From Leifsonia sp. ZF2019 (lineage in GTDB: Bacteria > Actinomycetota > Actinomycetes > Actinomycetales > Microbacteriaceae): DNA of 64,000 bases. The stretch spans positions 1,116,001 through 1,180,000 of the forward strand of contig NZ_CP065037.1 of NCBI RefSeq assembly GCF_019924635.1, in the 5' to 3' direction. Made by a program: the position numbers and the translations under genes. Below, piece after piece: positions 7,939 through 16,604 of the stretch (position 1 is its first letter; each line of letters opens with the position of its first letter). Below the pieces are notes generated by a model that saw only the letters and a program-made list of their open reading frames with translations, was not told where the DNA came from and searched no databases.

Positions 7939-9272
7939 CCGGCGGATGCGCTCGACGTCGCGCCCGCCGCGGACGTGCTGAGCTCCGGTCCGCTGTGCAG
8001 GAGTGCGATCCAGGTCTGTTCGACGGTGCCCACTTCGTCCGGCGTGTAGCCCAGGCGCTTCACCGTCTCGTCGTCGGCGCCGGGGAGCGCGAACGCGGTT
8101 CCCGTGGCATCGACGAGGGTCAGCATCCCGGCACTGCCGGCTCCACGACCCGCGGCGTCGATCAGGGCGCCGTGTCCGGCCTGCACGGTGACGCCCGATG
8201 TCGCCTTCGCCGAGGCCGGCGCCGTCGCGAGCACGGTGGTGCCGCTCGCGCTGAGCAGGGCGCAGGCGCGATCGCTCGCGGTGAGGGAGGTGAAGCCCTC
8301 CGCCGGCCAGTCCGCCCCGCCCGCCGGTGCCTTCGCCGTGCGGAGACCGGCGACGGAGGCCGCCGACACCTCACGCACGGTCGACATCGTGCGCCCGGAG
8401 CCGAGCTGGTAGAGCTGCCAGGCCAGGGGGCTGAGGGTCGCGAGAGACCCGTCGCCCTGGACGACGAAACGCTGCTCGGCGGCACTGCCGGAGGTGTGGA
8501 TGACCTCGCCCACCAGCAGGGGGCCGTCGCTCAGCGCCCCGCCCGGGACGGGCGAGCCGGCGTCGGTGATGACGAGCGGCTCCAGAGCGGCGCCGGGCGA
8601 GAAGAGGTTGAGCCAGTCGGAGGACACCCGCACAGGCGCCAAGGCGTCGATCCCGGCGGCGCGGAGCACGGCATCGGCGTTCTGCCCATCCACCCCGTAG
8701 CGCAGGCCGCCCGCGACGACCCAGCGCTCGCCGCCGTTCTCGACGACCACGGCGCGGTCGGTCGCCGTCGCGGAGGGGCGGGTGCGGATCGATGTCGCGA
8801 CACCACCGTCGTCGGTCACACAGGCGGTCCAGCCGGTGTTCACGAGTGCGTCGGCGCTCGGGAGAGCGTCGGGTGCGCCGACGATCCCGACCGGGGAGCC
8901 GACCGCGATGCCCGAGAGCGCGTGCGAGTCGGTCGTGATGACGGCGAAGCTGGAGGACGGGATGAGGAGACGCGCGCTCGCGGTGTTGATCACCGGGTGG
9001 AGGACGCCTTTCACCGAGACGTAGCGGGCGCCGGTGTCCTTCGCGATGAGCATGCGGCCGTTCTGCCAGCCCTGGGGCAGCCCGGGCTGGATGAGCCCGT
9101 AGAACGCCCCGGCGAGCAGCACGGCGGCGGTGAGCACGATCGCGATCACGACGGCTCGCAGGGGCTTCGCGGGCTCGAGCTCCTTGCCGCCCGGCGCGCC
9201 GCTGACGAACGCGGTGAGGAGCCGTCGGCGCGAGAAGTTCTGGGCCTCGATGAGGTCGGTCTTGCTCGCCAC
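7935..9272 (-). CDS. eccB: Type VII secretion core protein EccB
   Basis: 445 residues with the EccB layout: a short cytosolic N-terminus (QNFSRRRLLTAFVSG), one transmembrane helix at about 42-64, and a large extracytoplasmic domain with the conserved start RMLIAKDTGARYVSV. EccB forms the periplasmic-side ring of the ESX membrane complex. It lies 3 bases downstream of eccD and overlaps mycP, so the three genes form one operon. Confidence 0.93.
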   Translation of the reverse strand: MASKTDLIEAQNFSRRRLLTAFVSGAPGGKELEPAKPLRAVVIAIVLTAAVLLAGAFYGLIQPGLPQGWQNGRMLIAKDTGARYVSVKGVLHPVINTASARLLIPSSSFAVITTDSHALSGIAVGSPVGIVGAPDALPSADALVNTGWTACVTDDGGVATSIRTRPSATATDRAVVVENGGERWVVAGGLRYGVDGQNADAVLRAAGIDALAPVRVSSDWLNLFSPGAALEPLVITDAGSPVPGGALSDGPLLVGEVIHTSGSAAEQRFVVQGDGSLATLSPLAWQLYQLGSGRTMSTVREVSAASVAGLRTAKAPAGGADWPAEGFTSLTASDRACALLSASGTTVLATAPASAKATSGVTVQAGHGALIDAAGRGAGSAGMLTLVDATGTAFALPGADDETVKRLGYTPDEVGTVEQTWIALLHSGPELSTSAAGATSSASAG

Positions 9273-9275
9273 GTG

Positions 9276-10616
9276 TCAGGCCAGCCCGGCGGCGATCACG
9301 CCGATCGGCAGGAGCAGGGCCAGCACCACGACCTCCGCGGTGTCCGCGAGGCGGCCGAGACGGACGCGCACGCGGGGGTCGAGGAGCGTGACGACGATCG
9401 TGATCACCGTCACGGCGCCGAGCACGACGAGCAGCGTGGGGATCAGTCCCGGTTGGGCGACAGCGACGGTCAGCCCGGTCGCGGCGACGCCGGCGGTGCC
9501 GAGGGCCATCAGAGTGAGCACGTTGCTGCGCGAATAGCTCTGGCGCGCTGGGAACATGAGTCCGACGAAGGCGAGCGCGCACAGCACGGCTCCGAGCGGG
9601 GTGGATCCGGCGACGACCGGCGTCGCGGCGAGCACGGCGAGGCCGAGGGCGAGGCGCAGGGCGACGAGGGCGCGCTGTCCGGCGGCCGCCCGGCGGCGCA
9701 CATCCTCCGCGTCGATCGGCGCGGGCGCGGCGAACACCTCGCTGTCGCTCTGCGGGCTGATGACCCGCAGGCGGGTCGAGCTGAGGGCGAGCCACGGGAG
9801 GGCGTTCGCGAGCGTCGCGACGATCGCGACCGTGAGCGAGTAGGCGGCTGTCTGCGCGCCGGGGAGCAGACCCGTGATGACGGCCGGGATGCCGATCGCG
9901 GCCCCGGCGGCGACGGGGATGAGCTGCAGCTCCGGCCGGTAGGGGGTCAGAGCCAGGGCCGCCCCGCCGACCACGACCGCGCCGAGGCCCGCGGCCGCGA
10001 GCGGCCACCCCCAGAGGTCCCACGCGCCGGGGACGGCCAGGTAGCCGGCGACGGCGCCGAAGGCCGCGGACGCGAGGCCCAGGCCGCATCCCGCCTCCGG
10101 CTGGCCGACACGCGAGAGCACGGCCGAGGTGGTGACCAGGAGGACCGCTCCGCAGATCGCGACGATGAGACCGATCGCGAGCGCGTGCCCGGCGGCGACG
10201 AGCAGCACCGCGCACACGCCGAGCATCGTCAAGCTCACGGCGAGGGCGGTGCGGGTGTTGTCGGCAGGAGTCCAGGGACGGTGCTGCTCTGTCGTCGCGT
10301 CGAGCACGGCCTCGACGATGTCGTCGTACACGAGCGGCTCGGCGAGCAGCGCGCCCCGGGCGAGCGTCAGCAGCTCGCCCTCCTGGAGGCCCTGGTCGAG
10401 GGCGCCGCGACTCGGGTCGACGGTGCTGCCGTCGGCGCGCTGCAGCGTGTAGCCGACATGGGTCATGGTCGGGTCGAGCACGCCCAGGCTGCGGGCGAAG
10501 CCCGGCATGAGCTCGATGAGCGGGAGGTGCGCCGGCACGCCGACGTCGAGGCGGCGTCCTTCGCTCTGGACCGAGATGCGCAGGAGCGCCCGTACTGTGC
10601 TGACGGATTGACTCAC
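9276..10616 (-). CDS. eccD: Type VII secretion integral membrane protein EccD
   Basis: 446 residues from the GTG at 10616: a ubiquitin-like (YukD-type) domain at about 5-90 followed by about eleven transmembrane helices, as in EccD. I chose this start because a purine-rich AGGGGGAGG lies about 10 bases upstream and the ubiquitin-like domain begins immediately. A frame extending to 10859 adds only low-complexity Arg/Thr-rich sequence. EccD forms the membrane vestibule of the ESX pore. It is the first gene of eccD-eccB-mycP. Confidence 0.9.
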   Translation of the reverse strand: MSQSVSTVRALLRISVQSEGRRLDVGVPAHLPLIELMPGFARSLGVLDPTMTHVGYTLQRADGSTVDPSRGALDQGLQEGELLTLARGALLAEPLVYDDIVEAVLDATTEQHRPWTPADNTRTALAVSLTMLGVCAVLLVAAGHALAIGLIVAICGAVLLVTTSAVLSRVGQPEAGCGLGLASAAFGAVAGYLAVPGAWDLWGWPLAAAGLGAVVVGGAALALTPYRPELQLIPVAAGAAIGIPAVITGLLPGAQTAAYSLTVAIVATLANALPWLALSSTRLRVISPQSDSEVFAAPAPIDAEDVRRRAAAGQRALVALRLALGLAVLAATPVVAGSTPLGAVLCALAFVGLMFPARQSYSRSNVLTLMALGTAGVAATGLTVAVAQPGLIPTLLVVLGAVTVITIVVTLLDPRVRVRLGRLADTAEVVVLALLLPIGVIAAGLA

Positions 10617-10918
10617 CCGGTCCGTGCCTCCCCCTGTGCGACTGGACGACCCTTGTGCTCGTGGACGCCGCTGCTGTGCTCGTGGACGCCGCTGCGTGGT
10701 CGGGCGGCGTGTCGTGCCACGCCCACCCATCCTACCCAAGCCGACGCGCAGTGGCCCGCGCATGGGTGCTACCACTGATATCCGCGCGGAGAGGTTGCGT
10801 CCACCCCCGAACGCCAATACCGTGGCGGATGTCGACATGACCTCAATTGCGCTCTGCATGTCGGTGAGTTGGGGGGTCTTGCCGTGCGAACAAGCGATGG
10901 AATCAGGAATGGAGTGTC
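10617..10918. promoter_or_regulatory. Divergent control region between eccD and the WXG100 genes
   Basis: 302 bases with no supported gene. It contains the eccD ribosome-binding site, a perfect 21-bp tandem repeat (10654-10695), and a lower-GC stretch from about 10790 just ahead of the first WXG100 gene. I could not define a convincing -35/-10 pair. Confidence 0.5.
10654..10695. repeat. Perfect 21-bp direct repeat (two copies)
   Basis: The 21-mer at 10654-10674 is repeated exactly at 10675-10695, directly upstream of eccD. It may be a duplicated regulator site or slippage in a GC-rich leader. Confidence 0.9.
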
Positions 10919-11233
10919 ATGGCTGATGTGATCTCAGCAGAAGAGGGTGCGCTCAAGCGCGGAGCCCAGGCCGTCGGTACCGCGAAGTCGGGCATCGACC
11001 AGCAGGTCAAGTTCGTCCGCGGTGAGATCGAGCAGCTCCGCGGATTCTGGACCGGCGAGGCGGCGGGTGCGTTCACCCAGCTCATGTCCCGGTGGGACGA
11101 GGAGACGCGCAAGCTGAACGACGTGCTCATCACTCTCGAGGACGCCCTGAGCGGCACCGAGAAGGACCAGGTCCGCACGGAGGAGTCGCACCAGCAGACG
11201 ATCTCCGGTCTCTCGTCGATGATGGGCTCCTGA
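10919..11233 (+). CDS. WXG100 family protein (Esx-like), first of pair
   Basis: 104 residues, all helical in character, with the W-x-G turn at Trp44-Thr-Gly46 (FWTGEAAGAF) between two amphipathic helices. WXG100 proteins fold as antiparallel helix-turn-helix dimers and are the classic type VII secretion substrates. The following gene is a second WXG100 protein 35 bases away, so a heterodimer is likely. No YxxxD/E secretion motif is visible at its C-terminus; the partner has one. Confidence 0.93.
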   Translation: MADVISAEEGALKRGAQAVGTAKSGIDQQVKFVRGEIEQLRGFWTGEAAGAFTQLMSRWDEETRKLNDVLITLEDALSGTEKDQVRTEESHQQTISGLSSMMGS

Positions 11234-11268
11234 GCCGAGAGGCCCAGGCAGCAGGAAAGGTTTTCAAC

Positions 11269-11559
11269 ATGCAGTCGATGTCGGTCGACCCCGGACAGCT
11301 CACCGCTCTCTCCGGCCAGATCCGTACCGGTGCCAATGGCATCAAGTCCCAGCTCGAGCAGCTCGAGTCCGAGGTCGGGAAGCTCCGAGCCTCCTGGGAT
11401 GGTCAGGCGCAGACGGCGTACGACGACGCCCAGCGCAAGTGGACGCAGTCCCTCACCGCGCTGAACACGCTGCTCGAGCAGATCTCGAACAAGACGGATG
11501 AGATCTCGCAGCACTACGTGTCGTCGGACAAGTCGTCCGCCGGGCGCTTCTCGCTCTGA
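11269..11559 (+). CDS. WXG100 family protein (Esx-like), second of pair, with YxxxD export motif
   Basis: 96 residues from the ATG at 11269, preceded by AGGAAAGG. The W-x-G turn is Trp43-Asp-Gly45 and the C-terminal tail contains Tyr83-Val-Ser-Ser-Asp87, matching the YxxxD/E general secretion motif of actinobacterial type VII substrates. It probably pairs with the preceding WXG100 protein and provides the export signal for the dimer. Confidence 0.93.
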   Translation: MQSMSVDPGQLTALSGQIRTGANGIKSQLEQLESEVGKLRASWDGQAQTAYDDAQRKWTQSLTALNTLLEQISNKTDEISQHYVSSDKSSAGRFSL

Positions 11560-11645
11560 ACGACGCCGCTCGCGGATCGTCCCCGGCCGTGGCCGGGGCC
11601 GGTCCGCGAGCGCATGCGCACCCGGTGCCGTAGAAGGGAGAACCC

Positions 11646-12110
11646 ATGGCAGCATCCGGCAAGAAGGTCGGAGTCGACGGCGAGACCGTCCTCGACCACG
11701 CCAAGCGGATCGACGCGGCGACGGTGGCGGACGCCGCGAAACTGGTCCAGGAGTACCAGGTCGGCGGATCGAGTGGTGGTACCGCCGAGCCCGCCCTGTC
11801 GGGCTTCATCGCCCAGCTCGGCGACACGCTCGACACCATCGCGGCGAACGCCACGAAGCTCAACAAGACCGTCGCGTCGAACACGGACGCGCTGCGCGAC
11901 GCGGTCAAGACGCTGAACGAGGCGGACGACCAGGCGAAGTCCGACGCGCAGACGCTGCAGGCGCTGATCGACGACCAGCCCCAGCCGAAGGGCAAGGTGC
12001 CGCCCGCGCCGGCTCCCGCTGCTCCTGCCGGCCCGGTGGCGCCGACGGGCTCGGGTGCGTCGTCGCCCGGCGACGTGTTCCAGAAGTCGGCGGGCAGCGA
12101 CCGGCACTGA
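11646..12110 (+). CDS. Small helical protein of unknown function linked to type VII secretion
   Basis: 154 residues with a good ribosome-binding site (GAAGGGAG) before the ATG. Residues 1-110 are mostly helical, with a coiled-coil-like stretch around 60-110. A Pro/Ala-rich tail (about 118-140) follows and the end reads DVFQKSAGSDRH. There is no signal peptide, W-x-G turn or YxxxD/E motif. Its place directly behind the WXG100 pair suggests a co-secreted protein, substrate chaperone or adaptor, but I do not recognise the family. Confidence 0.75.
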   Translation: MAASGKKVGVDGETVLDHAKRIDAATVADAAKLVQEYQVGGSSGGTAEPALSGFIAQLGDTLDTIAANATKLNKTVASNTDALRDAVKTLNEADDQAKSDAQTLQALIDDQPQPKGKVPPAPAPAAPAGPVAPTGSGASSPGDVFQKSAGSDRH

Positions 12111-12138
12111 GGTCGCGCCACTCGTCGCAGACAGGCGG

Positions 12139-12171
12139 AAGGCCCCGCGGATCATGGATCCGCGGGGCCTT
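12139..12171. terminator. Bidirectional intrinsic terminator
   Basis: A perfect 15-bp stem (12139-12153 with 12157-12171) with a 3-base loop lies between convergent genes; the arms begin AAGG and end CCTT, so it can work on both strands. Confidence 0.85.
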
Positions 12172-12188
12172 CTCCCTGTGACAGGAGA

Positions 12189-13589
12189 TCAGCTCACGTT
12201 CTCGGTGAAGTCGATGTCCTTCGTCTCTTTGGAGAGCAGGAGGGCGCCGAGCGTGAGCAGACCGGCGAGCGACAGGTAGACGCCGACCCACACGGTGGAG
12301 CCGCCTCCGACGGTCCACAGCCACACGGCGATCGTGGGCGCGACGGCTGCACCGAGCACGCTCGACAAGTTGTACGCGATCGCGGAGCCGGTGTAGCGCA
12401 CGTTGGTCGGGAACAGCTCCGGCAGTTCGGCGCCCATCGGGCCGAACGTGAGACCCATCAGGGTGAAGCCGACGATCAGGAGGGCCATCGTGCCGATCGT
12501 GCCGCCCGCGAAGAGGGGCACGAACAGCAGCCCGAACACGATGATCCCGATCGTCACCCAGATCAGCGTCCTGCGACGTCCGAACCGCTCGGCCAACGGT
12601 CCGGCGACGAGCGTGAACACGCCGAAGAACACGACCCCGATGATGAGCATGATGAGGAAGTCGTTGCGCGTGTATCCCAGGCCGGGGACGAAGGTCGCCG
12701 GGTCGAACGCCTTGCCGGCCTTCTCGGCCGCGGCGCGAGCGGCATCGGCGGAGCCTGCGGTGGTTCCGTACGTGAGCGTGAACGCGGTCATCAGGTAGAA
12801 CAGCACGTAGGTCGCCAGCATGATGAAGGTGCCGAGGACGATCTGCCACCAGCTGGTCCTGAAGACGCGGGCGAGCGGAAGCTTCGCCACCTCACCCTCG
12901 TCGACGACCTTCTGGAAGGCCGGCGTCTCCACCAGTTTGAGGCGCACGTAGAGGCCGACGATGACGAGCACGGCGCTGAGCAGGAACGGGACACGCCAGC
13001 CCCAGGCGGCGAAGGCGTCCGCGCTCATCGACAGGTTCAGGATGAGGAAGAGCACGTTGGCGACGATGAAGCCGATCGGTGCGCCCAGCTGCGGGAAGGT
13101 CCCATAGATCGCACGCTTGCCGGCCGGCGCGTTCTCGGTCGCCAGGAGGGCGGCGCCGCTCCATTCGCCGCCGAGGCCGAGGCCCTGGCAGAACCGCATC
13201 ACGACCAGCAGGAACGGCGCCCAGAACTCCCAGCCCGGCGTCTGCGCGGTGGGGAGGCAGCCGATGAGCACGGTCGCGATTCCCATGGTGAGGAGCGAGC
13301 CGACCAGGGTGCCCTTGCGGCCGATCCGGTCGCCGAAGTGGCCGAACAGGATGGACCCGACGGGGCGCGCGATGAAGGCGACGCCGAAGACGGCGAACGA
13401 CGACAGCAGCGCGGCGGTCGGGTCCTCACTGGTGAAGAACAGCGACGGGAAGACCAGTACGGCCGCGGTCGCGTAGACGTAGAAGTCGTAGAACTCGATC
13501 GAGGTGCCGATGAGGCTGGCGAGGATGACGCGGCCGCGCGTGTTCGCGGGTGCGGGGGAGGGGGAGTTGACGGAGGCCGTCGTAGACAT
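12189..13589 (-). CDS. MFS transporter of the metabolite:H+ symporter (MHS) family
   Basis: 466 residues with twelve predicted helices. The N-terminal signature SLIGTSIEFYDFYVY and the loop 2-3 motif GHFGDRIGRKGTLVG are typical of the MHS family (ShiA, KgtP, ProP relatives), which take up carboxylates, shikimate or betaine-like solutes with protons. RFCQGLGLGGEWSGA in helix 4 fits too. The substrate cannot be told from sequence. It is a single gene, convergent with the secretion genes. Confidence 0.88.
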   Translation of the reverse strand: MSTTASVNSPSPAPANTRGRVILASLIGTSIEFYDFYVYATAAVLVFPSLFFTSEDPTAALLSSFAVFGVAFIARPVGSILFGHFGDRIGRKGTLVGSLLTMGIATVLIGCLPTAQTPGWEFWAPFLLVVMRFCQGLGLGGEWSGAALLATENAPAGKRAIYGTFPQLGAPIGFIVANVLFLILNLSMSADAFAAWGWRVPFLLSAVLVIVGLYVRLKLVETPAFQKVVDEGEVAKLPLARVFRTSWWQIVLGTFIMLATYVLFYLMTAFTLTYGTTAGSADAARAAAEKAGKAFDPATFVPGLGYTRNDFLIMLIIGVVFFGVFTLVAGPLAERFGRRRTLIWVTIGIIVFGLLFVPLFAGGTIGTMALLIVGFTLMGLTFGPMGAELPELFPTNVRYTGSAIAYNLSSVLGAAVAPTIAVWLWTVGGGSTVWVGVYLSLAGLLTLGALLLSKETKDIDFTENVS

Positions 13590-13747
13590 GCGTGGAGTAC
13601 TTCCGAGACGGGAGGCGAGACCGCGAGGCGTGCCGGCGTCGATCGGGCGTCGGGAGCTGGTGAGGCGGGAGAGGGGAGAGGGAAGCGCTTGTGGCGCATC
13701 CTCCAGCTTATGCGCGCCCCGCGGGACGCACGAATCCGGCGCATCGC

Positions 13748-13753
13748 TAGGCT
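13748..13753 (+). promoter_or_regulatory. -10 box (TAGGCT) of a leaderless transcript
   Basis: TAGGCT lies exactly 6 bases before the ATG at 13760, so transcription would begin at the start codon. Confidence 0.6.
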
Positions 13754-13759
13754 GGGCGC

Positions 13760-14188
13760 ATGGATACTCTGTTCAACGTCCTGCACGTGGTCTCGGCCGT
13801 CTTCATCGTCGGACCGATGGCCATCCTCCCGATGACGGCGATGCGCGCGGTGCGTGCGGGGAACGCCGGGCAGGTCCAGGTACTCGCCAAGTCGACCAAC
13901 CTCACCGCGCTGCTGTCGCTGCTCGTGATCGTGTTCGGCTTCGGAGCGATGAGTCTGGCCGACAAGAAGTACGATCTCAGCATCGTCACCCCGTGGATCC
14001 TGTGGTCGATCATCCTCTATGTGGTGGCTCTCGGCCTCACGCTGTTCCTGGTCGTCCCGACGATGCGGCGCGCCGCCGAAGCCATCGAGGGCGGAACCGT
14101 CTCGAAGTACCCGGCCATCGCGGCCGGCTCCGGCGTGGCGACGCTGTTCCTGGTCGCGGTCGTGGTGCTGATGGTCTGGAAGCCGTAG
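13760..14188 (+). CDS. DUF2269-like small integral membrane protein
   Basis: 142 residues with four hydrophobic helices. It starts LFNVLHVVSAVFIVGPM, like the DUF2269 family, and ends with a helix and MVWKP. No catalytic motif is visible and the function is unknown. It is a single gene with a leaderless-type promoter, divergent from the MHS transporter. Confidence 0.72.
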   Translation: MDTLFNVLHVVSAVFIVGPMAILPMTAMRAVRAGNAGQVQVLAKSTNLTALLSLLVIVFGFGAMSLADKKYDLSIVTPWILWSIILYVVALGLTLFLVVPTMRRAAEAIEGGTVSKYPAIAAGSGVATLFLVAVVVLMVWKP

Positions 14189-14211
14189 CAGCCAGACCCT
14201 CAGCGCCGAGC

Positions 14212-14688
14212 TCAGCCCCGCAATCCCCGAAGGACGAGCGCGGTGGCGAGTGCCGCGTGCGCCGCCTCCTCGCCCTTGTCCTCCTTGGAGCCGGGGAGGC
14301 CGGCGCGGTCGATGCCCTGGGCTTCGTCGTCGAGCGTCAGCACGCCGAACCCGACCGGCTTGCCGGTGTCGAGCGCGACGCGGGTGAGGCCGTCCGTCGC
14401 TGCCGCCGAGACGTACTCGAAATGCGGGGTGCCGCCGCGGATGATGACGCCGAGCGCCACGACCGCGTCGGCACCGGACTCGAGCGCCGCCTTGCTGACG
14501 ACGGGGAGCTCGAAGCTTCCCGGCACACGGACGAGCGACCAGGTCGCCCCCGCGGCGTCGAGGGTGCGCTGGGCGCCCGCGATCAGGCCGTCCGTGATCT
14601 GCTCGTGCCAGGTGCCGGCGACGATCACGACGTTCAGGCCGCTTCCGTCGATCCGTCCGGTGGTCTCCGGGGCTCCCGCTCCGCTCAT
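14212..14688 (-). CDS. ribH: 6,7-dimethyl-8-ribityllumazine synthase
   Basis: 158 residues, the usual length. Lumazine synthase motifs are present: [33 protein letters not shown] (with the active-site His region) and [10 protein letters not shown]. The enzyme condenses 5-amino-6-ribitylaminouracil with dihydroxybutanone phosphate. Its ATG overlaps the ribBA stop (ATGA). It is the last gene of the riboswitch-controlled riboflavin operon. Confidence 0.97.
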   Translation of the reverse strand: MSGAGAPETTGRIDGSGLNVVIVAGTWHEQITDGLIAGAQRTLDAAGATWSLVRVPGSFELPVVSKAALESGADAVVALGVIIRGGTPHFEYVSAAATDGLTRVALDTGKPVGFGVLTLDDEAQGIDRAGLPGSKEDKGEEAAHAALATALVLRGLRG

Positions 14689-15980
14689 CGTGTGGTCCTC
14701 TCCGCTGCGATCGCAGCCGTGTCGTCCATCGGGGTCCGGTCGATGCTCCCGATCGCGTGACCCATGCGGTCCCGCTTGGTCTCCAGATAGCCCTCGTTGA
14801 AGGCGCCGACGCCGACGACGAGCGGCACACGCTCGGCGACGTCGATGCCGTGCTCCTCGAGCTGGCGCACCTTCTCCGGGTTGTTGGTCAGCAGGCGCAC
14901 GGACTCGATGCCGAGGTCCTGCAGGATGGCCGTGGCCGCGCCGTAGTCGCGGGCGTCGATGGGCAGGCCGAGGGCGAGGTTGGCGTCGAGTGTGTCGAGG
15001 CCCTCCTCCTGCAGCTTGTAGGCACGCAGCTTGTTGATCAGGCCGATGCCGCGTCCCTCGTGGCCACGCAGGTAGACGACGACCCCGCCGTCGCGCTGGA
15101 TGGTGTCGAGCGCGGCGTCGAGCTGCGGCCCGCACTCGCATTTCAGCGAGCCGAAGGCCTCGCCGGTCAGGCACTCCGAGTGCACGCGCACCAGGGTGCC
15201 CGTGGCGGCGGGGTCGCCGGCGACGATGGCGACATGGTCGGCGCCGGTCATCCGGTCGCGGTACGCGCGCATCGTGAACGGGCCGTGGGTCGTCGGCACG
15301 GTGGTCTCGACCTCGAAGATGACGCGGGAGGTCTCGGGCACGGGGGTGACCGATTCCAGCTGCTGGTCGCAGTGGAACTCCTGCAGGTACGCGATCAGCG
15401 CCTCGATCGTGATGACGAGCACACCCTCGCGCTCGCCGAGCTCGATGAGGCCGGGCAGGCGCATCATCTCGCCGTCGTCCGCCACGATCTCGGCGATCGC
15501 GCCGACCGGCGTCATCCCCGCGAGCTTCAACAGGTCGACCGCCGCCTCGGTGTGGCCGTCGCGCTCGCGTACGCCGCCCTCCACCGCGCGGAGGGGGAGG
15601 ATGTGGCCGGGCCGGTGCAGGCTGGTGGGCTGCGAGTCCCGATCGGCGAGCACGCGCAGGGTGTGCGCGCGGTCGGCGGCGCTGATGCCGGTGGAGAGGC
15701 GGTCCGCGGCGTCGACGCTCACCGTGTAGTTCGTCCCGCGGGCGTCCTCGTTCGTGGCGACCATCACCGGCAGTTCCAGGCGGTCGGCGATCTCGTTCGT
15801 CATCGGGGCGCAGATGAAACCGGACGAGTTCTTCACCGTCCACGCGATCCACTCCTGGCTCGCGAGCTCCGCGGCGAGGACGACGTCGCCCTCGTTCTCG
15901 CGGCTCTCGTTGTCCACGACGATGACCGGCCGGCCGGCGCGCAGCTCGGCGAGAGCCTCCGGGATCGATGCCAGACTCAT
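14685..15980 (-). CDS. ribBA: Bifunctional 3,4-dihydroxy-2-butanone-4-phosphate synthase / GTP cyclohydrolase II
   Basis: 431 residues. The N-terminal half is the DHBP synthase (ENEGDVV acidic metal site, [11 protein letters not shown]). The C-terminal half is GTP cyclohydrolase II, with zinc ligands in [15 protein letters not shown] and the [10 protein letters not shown] active-site loop. Both halves keep their catalytic motifs, so one protein supplies both precursors of riboflavin. It overlaps ribE and ribH by 4 bases each. Confidence 0.97.
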   Translation of the reverse strand: MSLASIPEALAELRAGRPVIVVDNESRENEGDVVLAAELASQEWIAWTVKNSSGFICAPMTNEIADRLELPVMVATNEDARGTNYTVSVDAADRLSTGISAADRAHTLRVLADRDSQPTSLHRPGHILPLRAVEGGVRERDGHTEAAVDLLKLAGMTPVGAIAEIVADDGEMMRLPGLIELGEREGVLVITIEALIAYLQEFHCDQQLESVTPVPETSRVIFEVETTVPTTHGPFTMRAYRDRMTGADHVAIVAGDPAATGTLVRVHSECLTGEAFGSLKCECGPQLDAALDTIQRDGGVVVYLRGHEGRGIGLINKLRAYKLQEEGLDTLDANLALGLPIDARDYGAATAILQDLGIESVRLLTNNPEKVRQLEEHGIDVAERVPLVVGVGAFNEGYLETKRDRMGHAIGSIDRTPMDDTAAIAAERTTR

Positions 15981-16603
15981 GACGCACTCCGTTCGTCGCG
16001 CTCGCTCAGGGCGAGCATGCGTTCCACGTGACGGGCGAGGATGTCCGTCTCGATGTTGACGCGATCGCCCGGCACGCGGTCGCCGAGCGTGGTCGCCGAC
16101 AGCGTCTCCGGGATCAGGGAAACCTCGAACCAGCCGTCCTCGCGTCCGCCGCCGACGGCGCTCACGGTCAGTGAGACGCCGTCAACGGCGATGGAGCCCT
16201 TGCGCACCACCAGCGGCGCGTGCTCCGGGTCGAGGCTGAGGCGCACGACGCGCCAGGCGCTCCCGTCGGTGACGGAGAGCACGGTCGCGGTGCCGTCGAT
16301 GTGGCCCTGCACGATGTGTCCGCCGAGGCGATCGCCGACCTGCGCCGCGCGCTCGAGGTTGACCCGGCGGCCGGGCGCGACGTCGTCGAGAGTGCTCATC
16401 GCGAGTGTCTCGGCCATGACGTCGGCGGTGAATGTCTGCGCGTCCTGACCGATCACGGTGAGGCACACCCCGCTCACCGAGATGGAGTCTCCGTGCGCCG
16501 CGTCGCTCACGGCGAGCGACCCGCGCACCGTGATCCGCGCCGCGTCGGCGACGCGCTCGACGGCGGTGATCTCGCCGAGCTCTTCGATGATTCCGGTGAA
16601 CAT
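15977..16603 (-). CDS. ribE: Riboflavin synthase, alpha subunit
   Basis: 208 residues made of two homologous lumazine-binding repeats. It opens with the invariant [10 protein letters not shown] and has the second-repeat signature [10 protein letters not shown]. It dismutates two lumazines to riboflavin. It sits 1 base after the ribD stop and overlaps ribBA, so it is translated as part of the rib operon. Confidence 0.97.
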   Translation of the reverse strand: MFTGIIEELGEITAVERVADAARITVRGSLAVSDAAHGDSISVSGVCLTVIGQDAQTFTADVMAETLAMSTLDDVAPGRRVNLERAAQVGDRLGGHIVQGHIDGTATVLSVTDGSAWRVVRLSLDPEHAPLVVRKGSIAVDGVSLTVSAVGGGREDGWFEVSLIPETLSATTLGDRVPGDRVNIETDILARHVERMLALSERDERSAS

Positions 16604-16604
16604 G

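Noticed and set aside
10617..10859. Longer N-terminus for EccD from 10859
   Set aside because: The added part is Arg/Thr-rich and unlike EccD. A ribosome-binding site fits GTG 10616.
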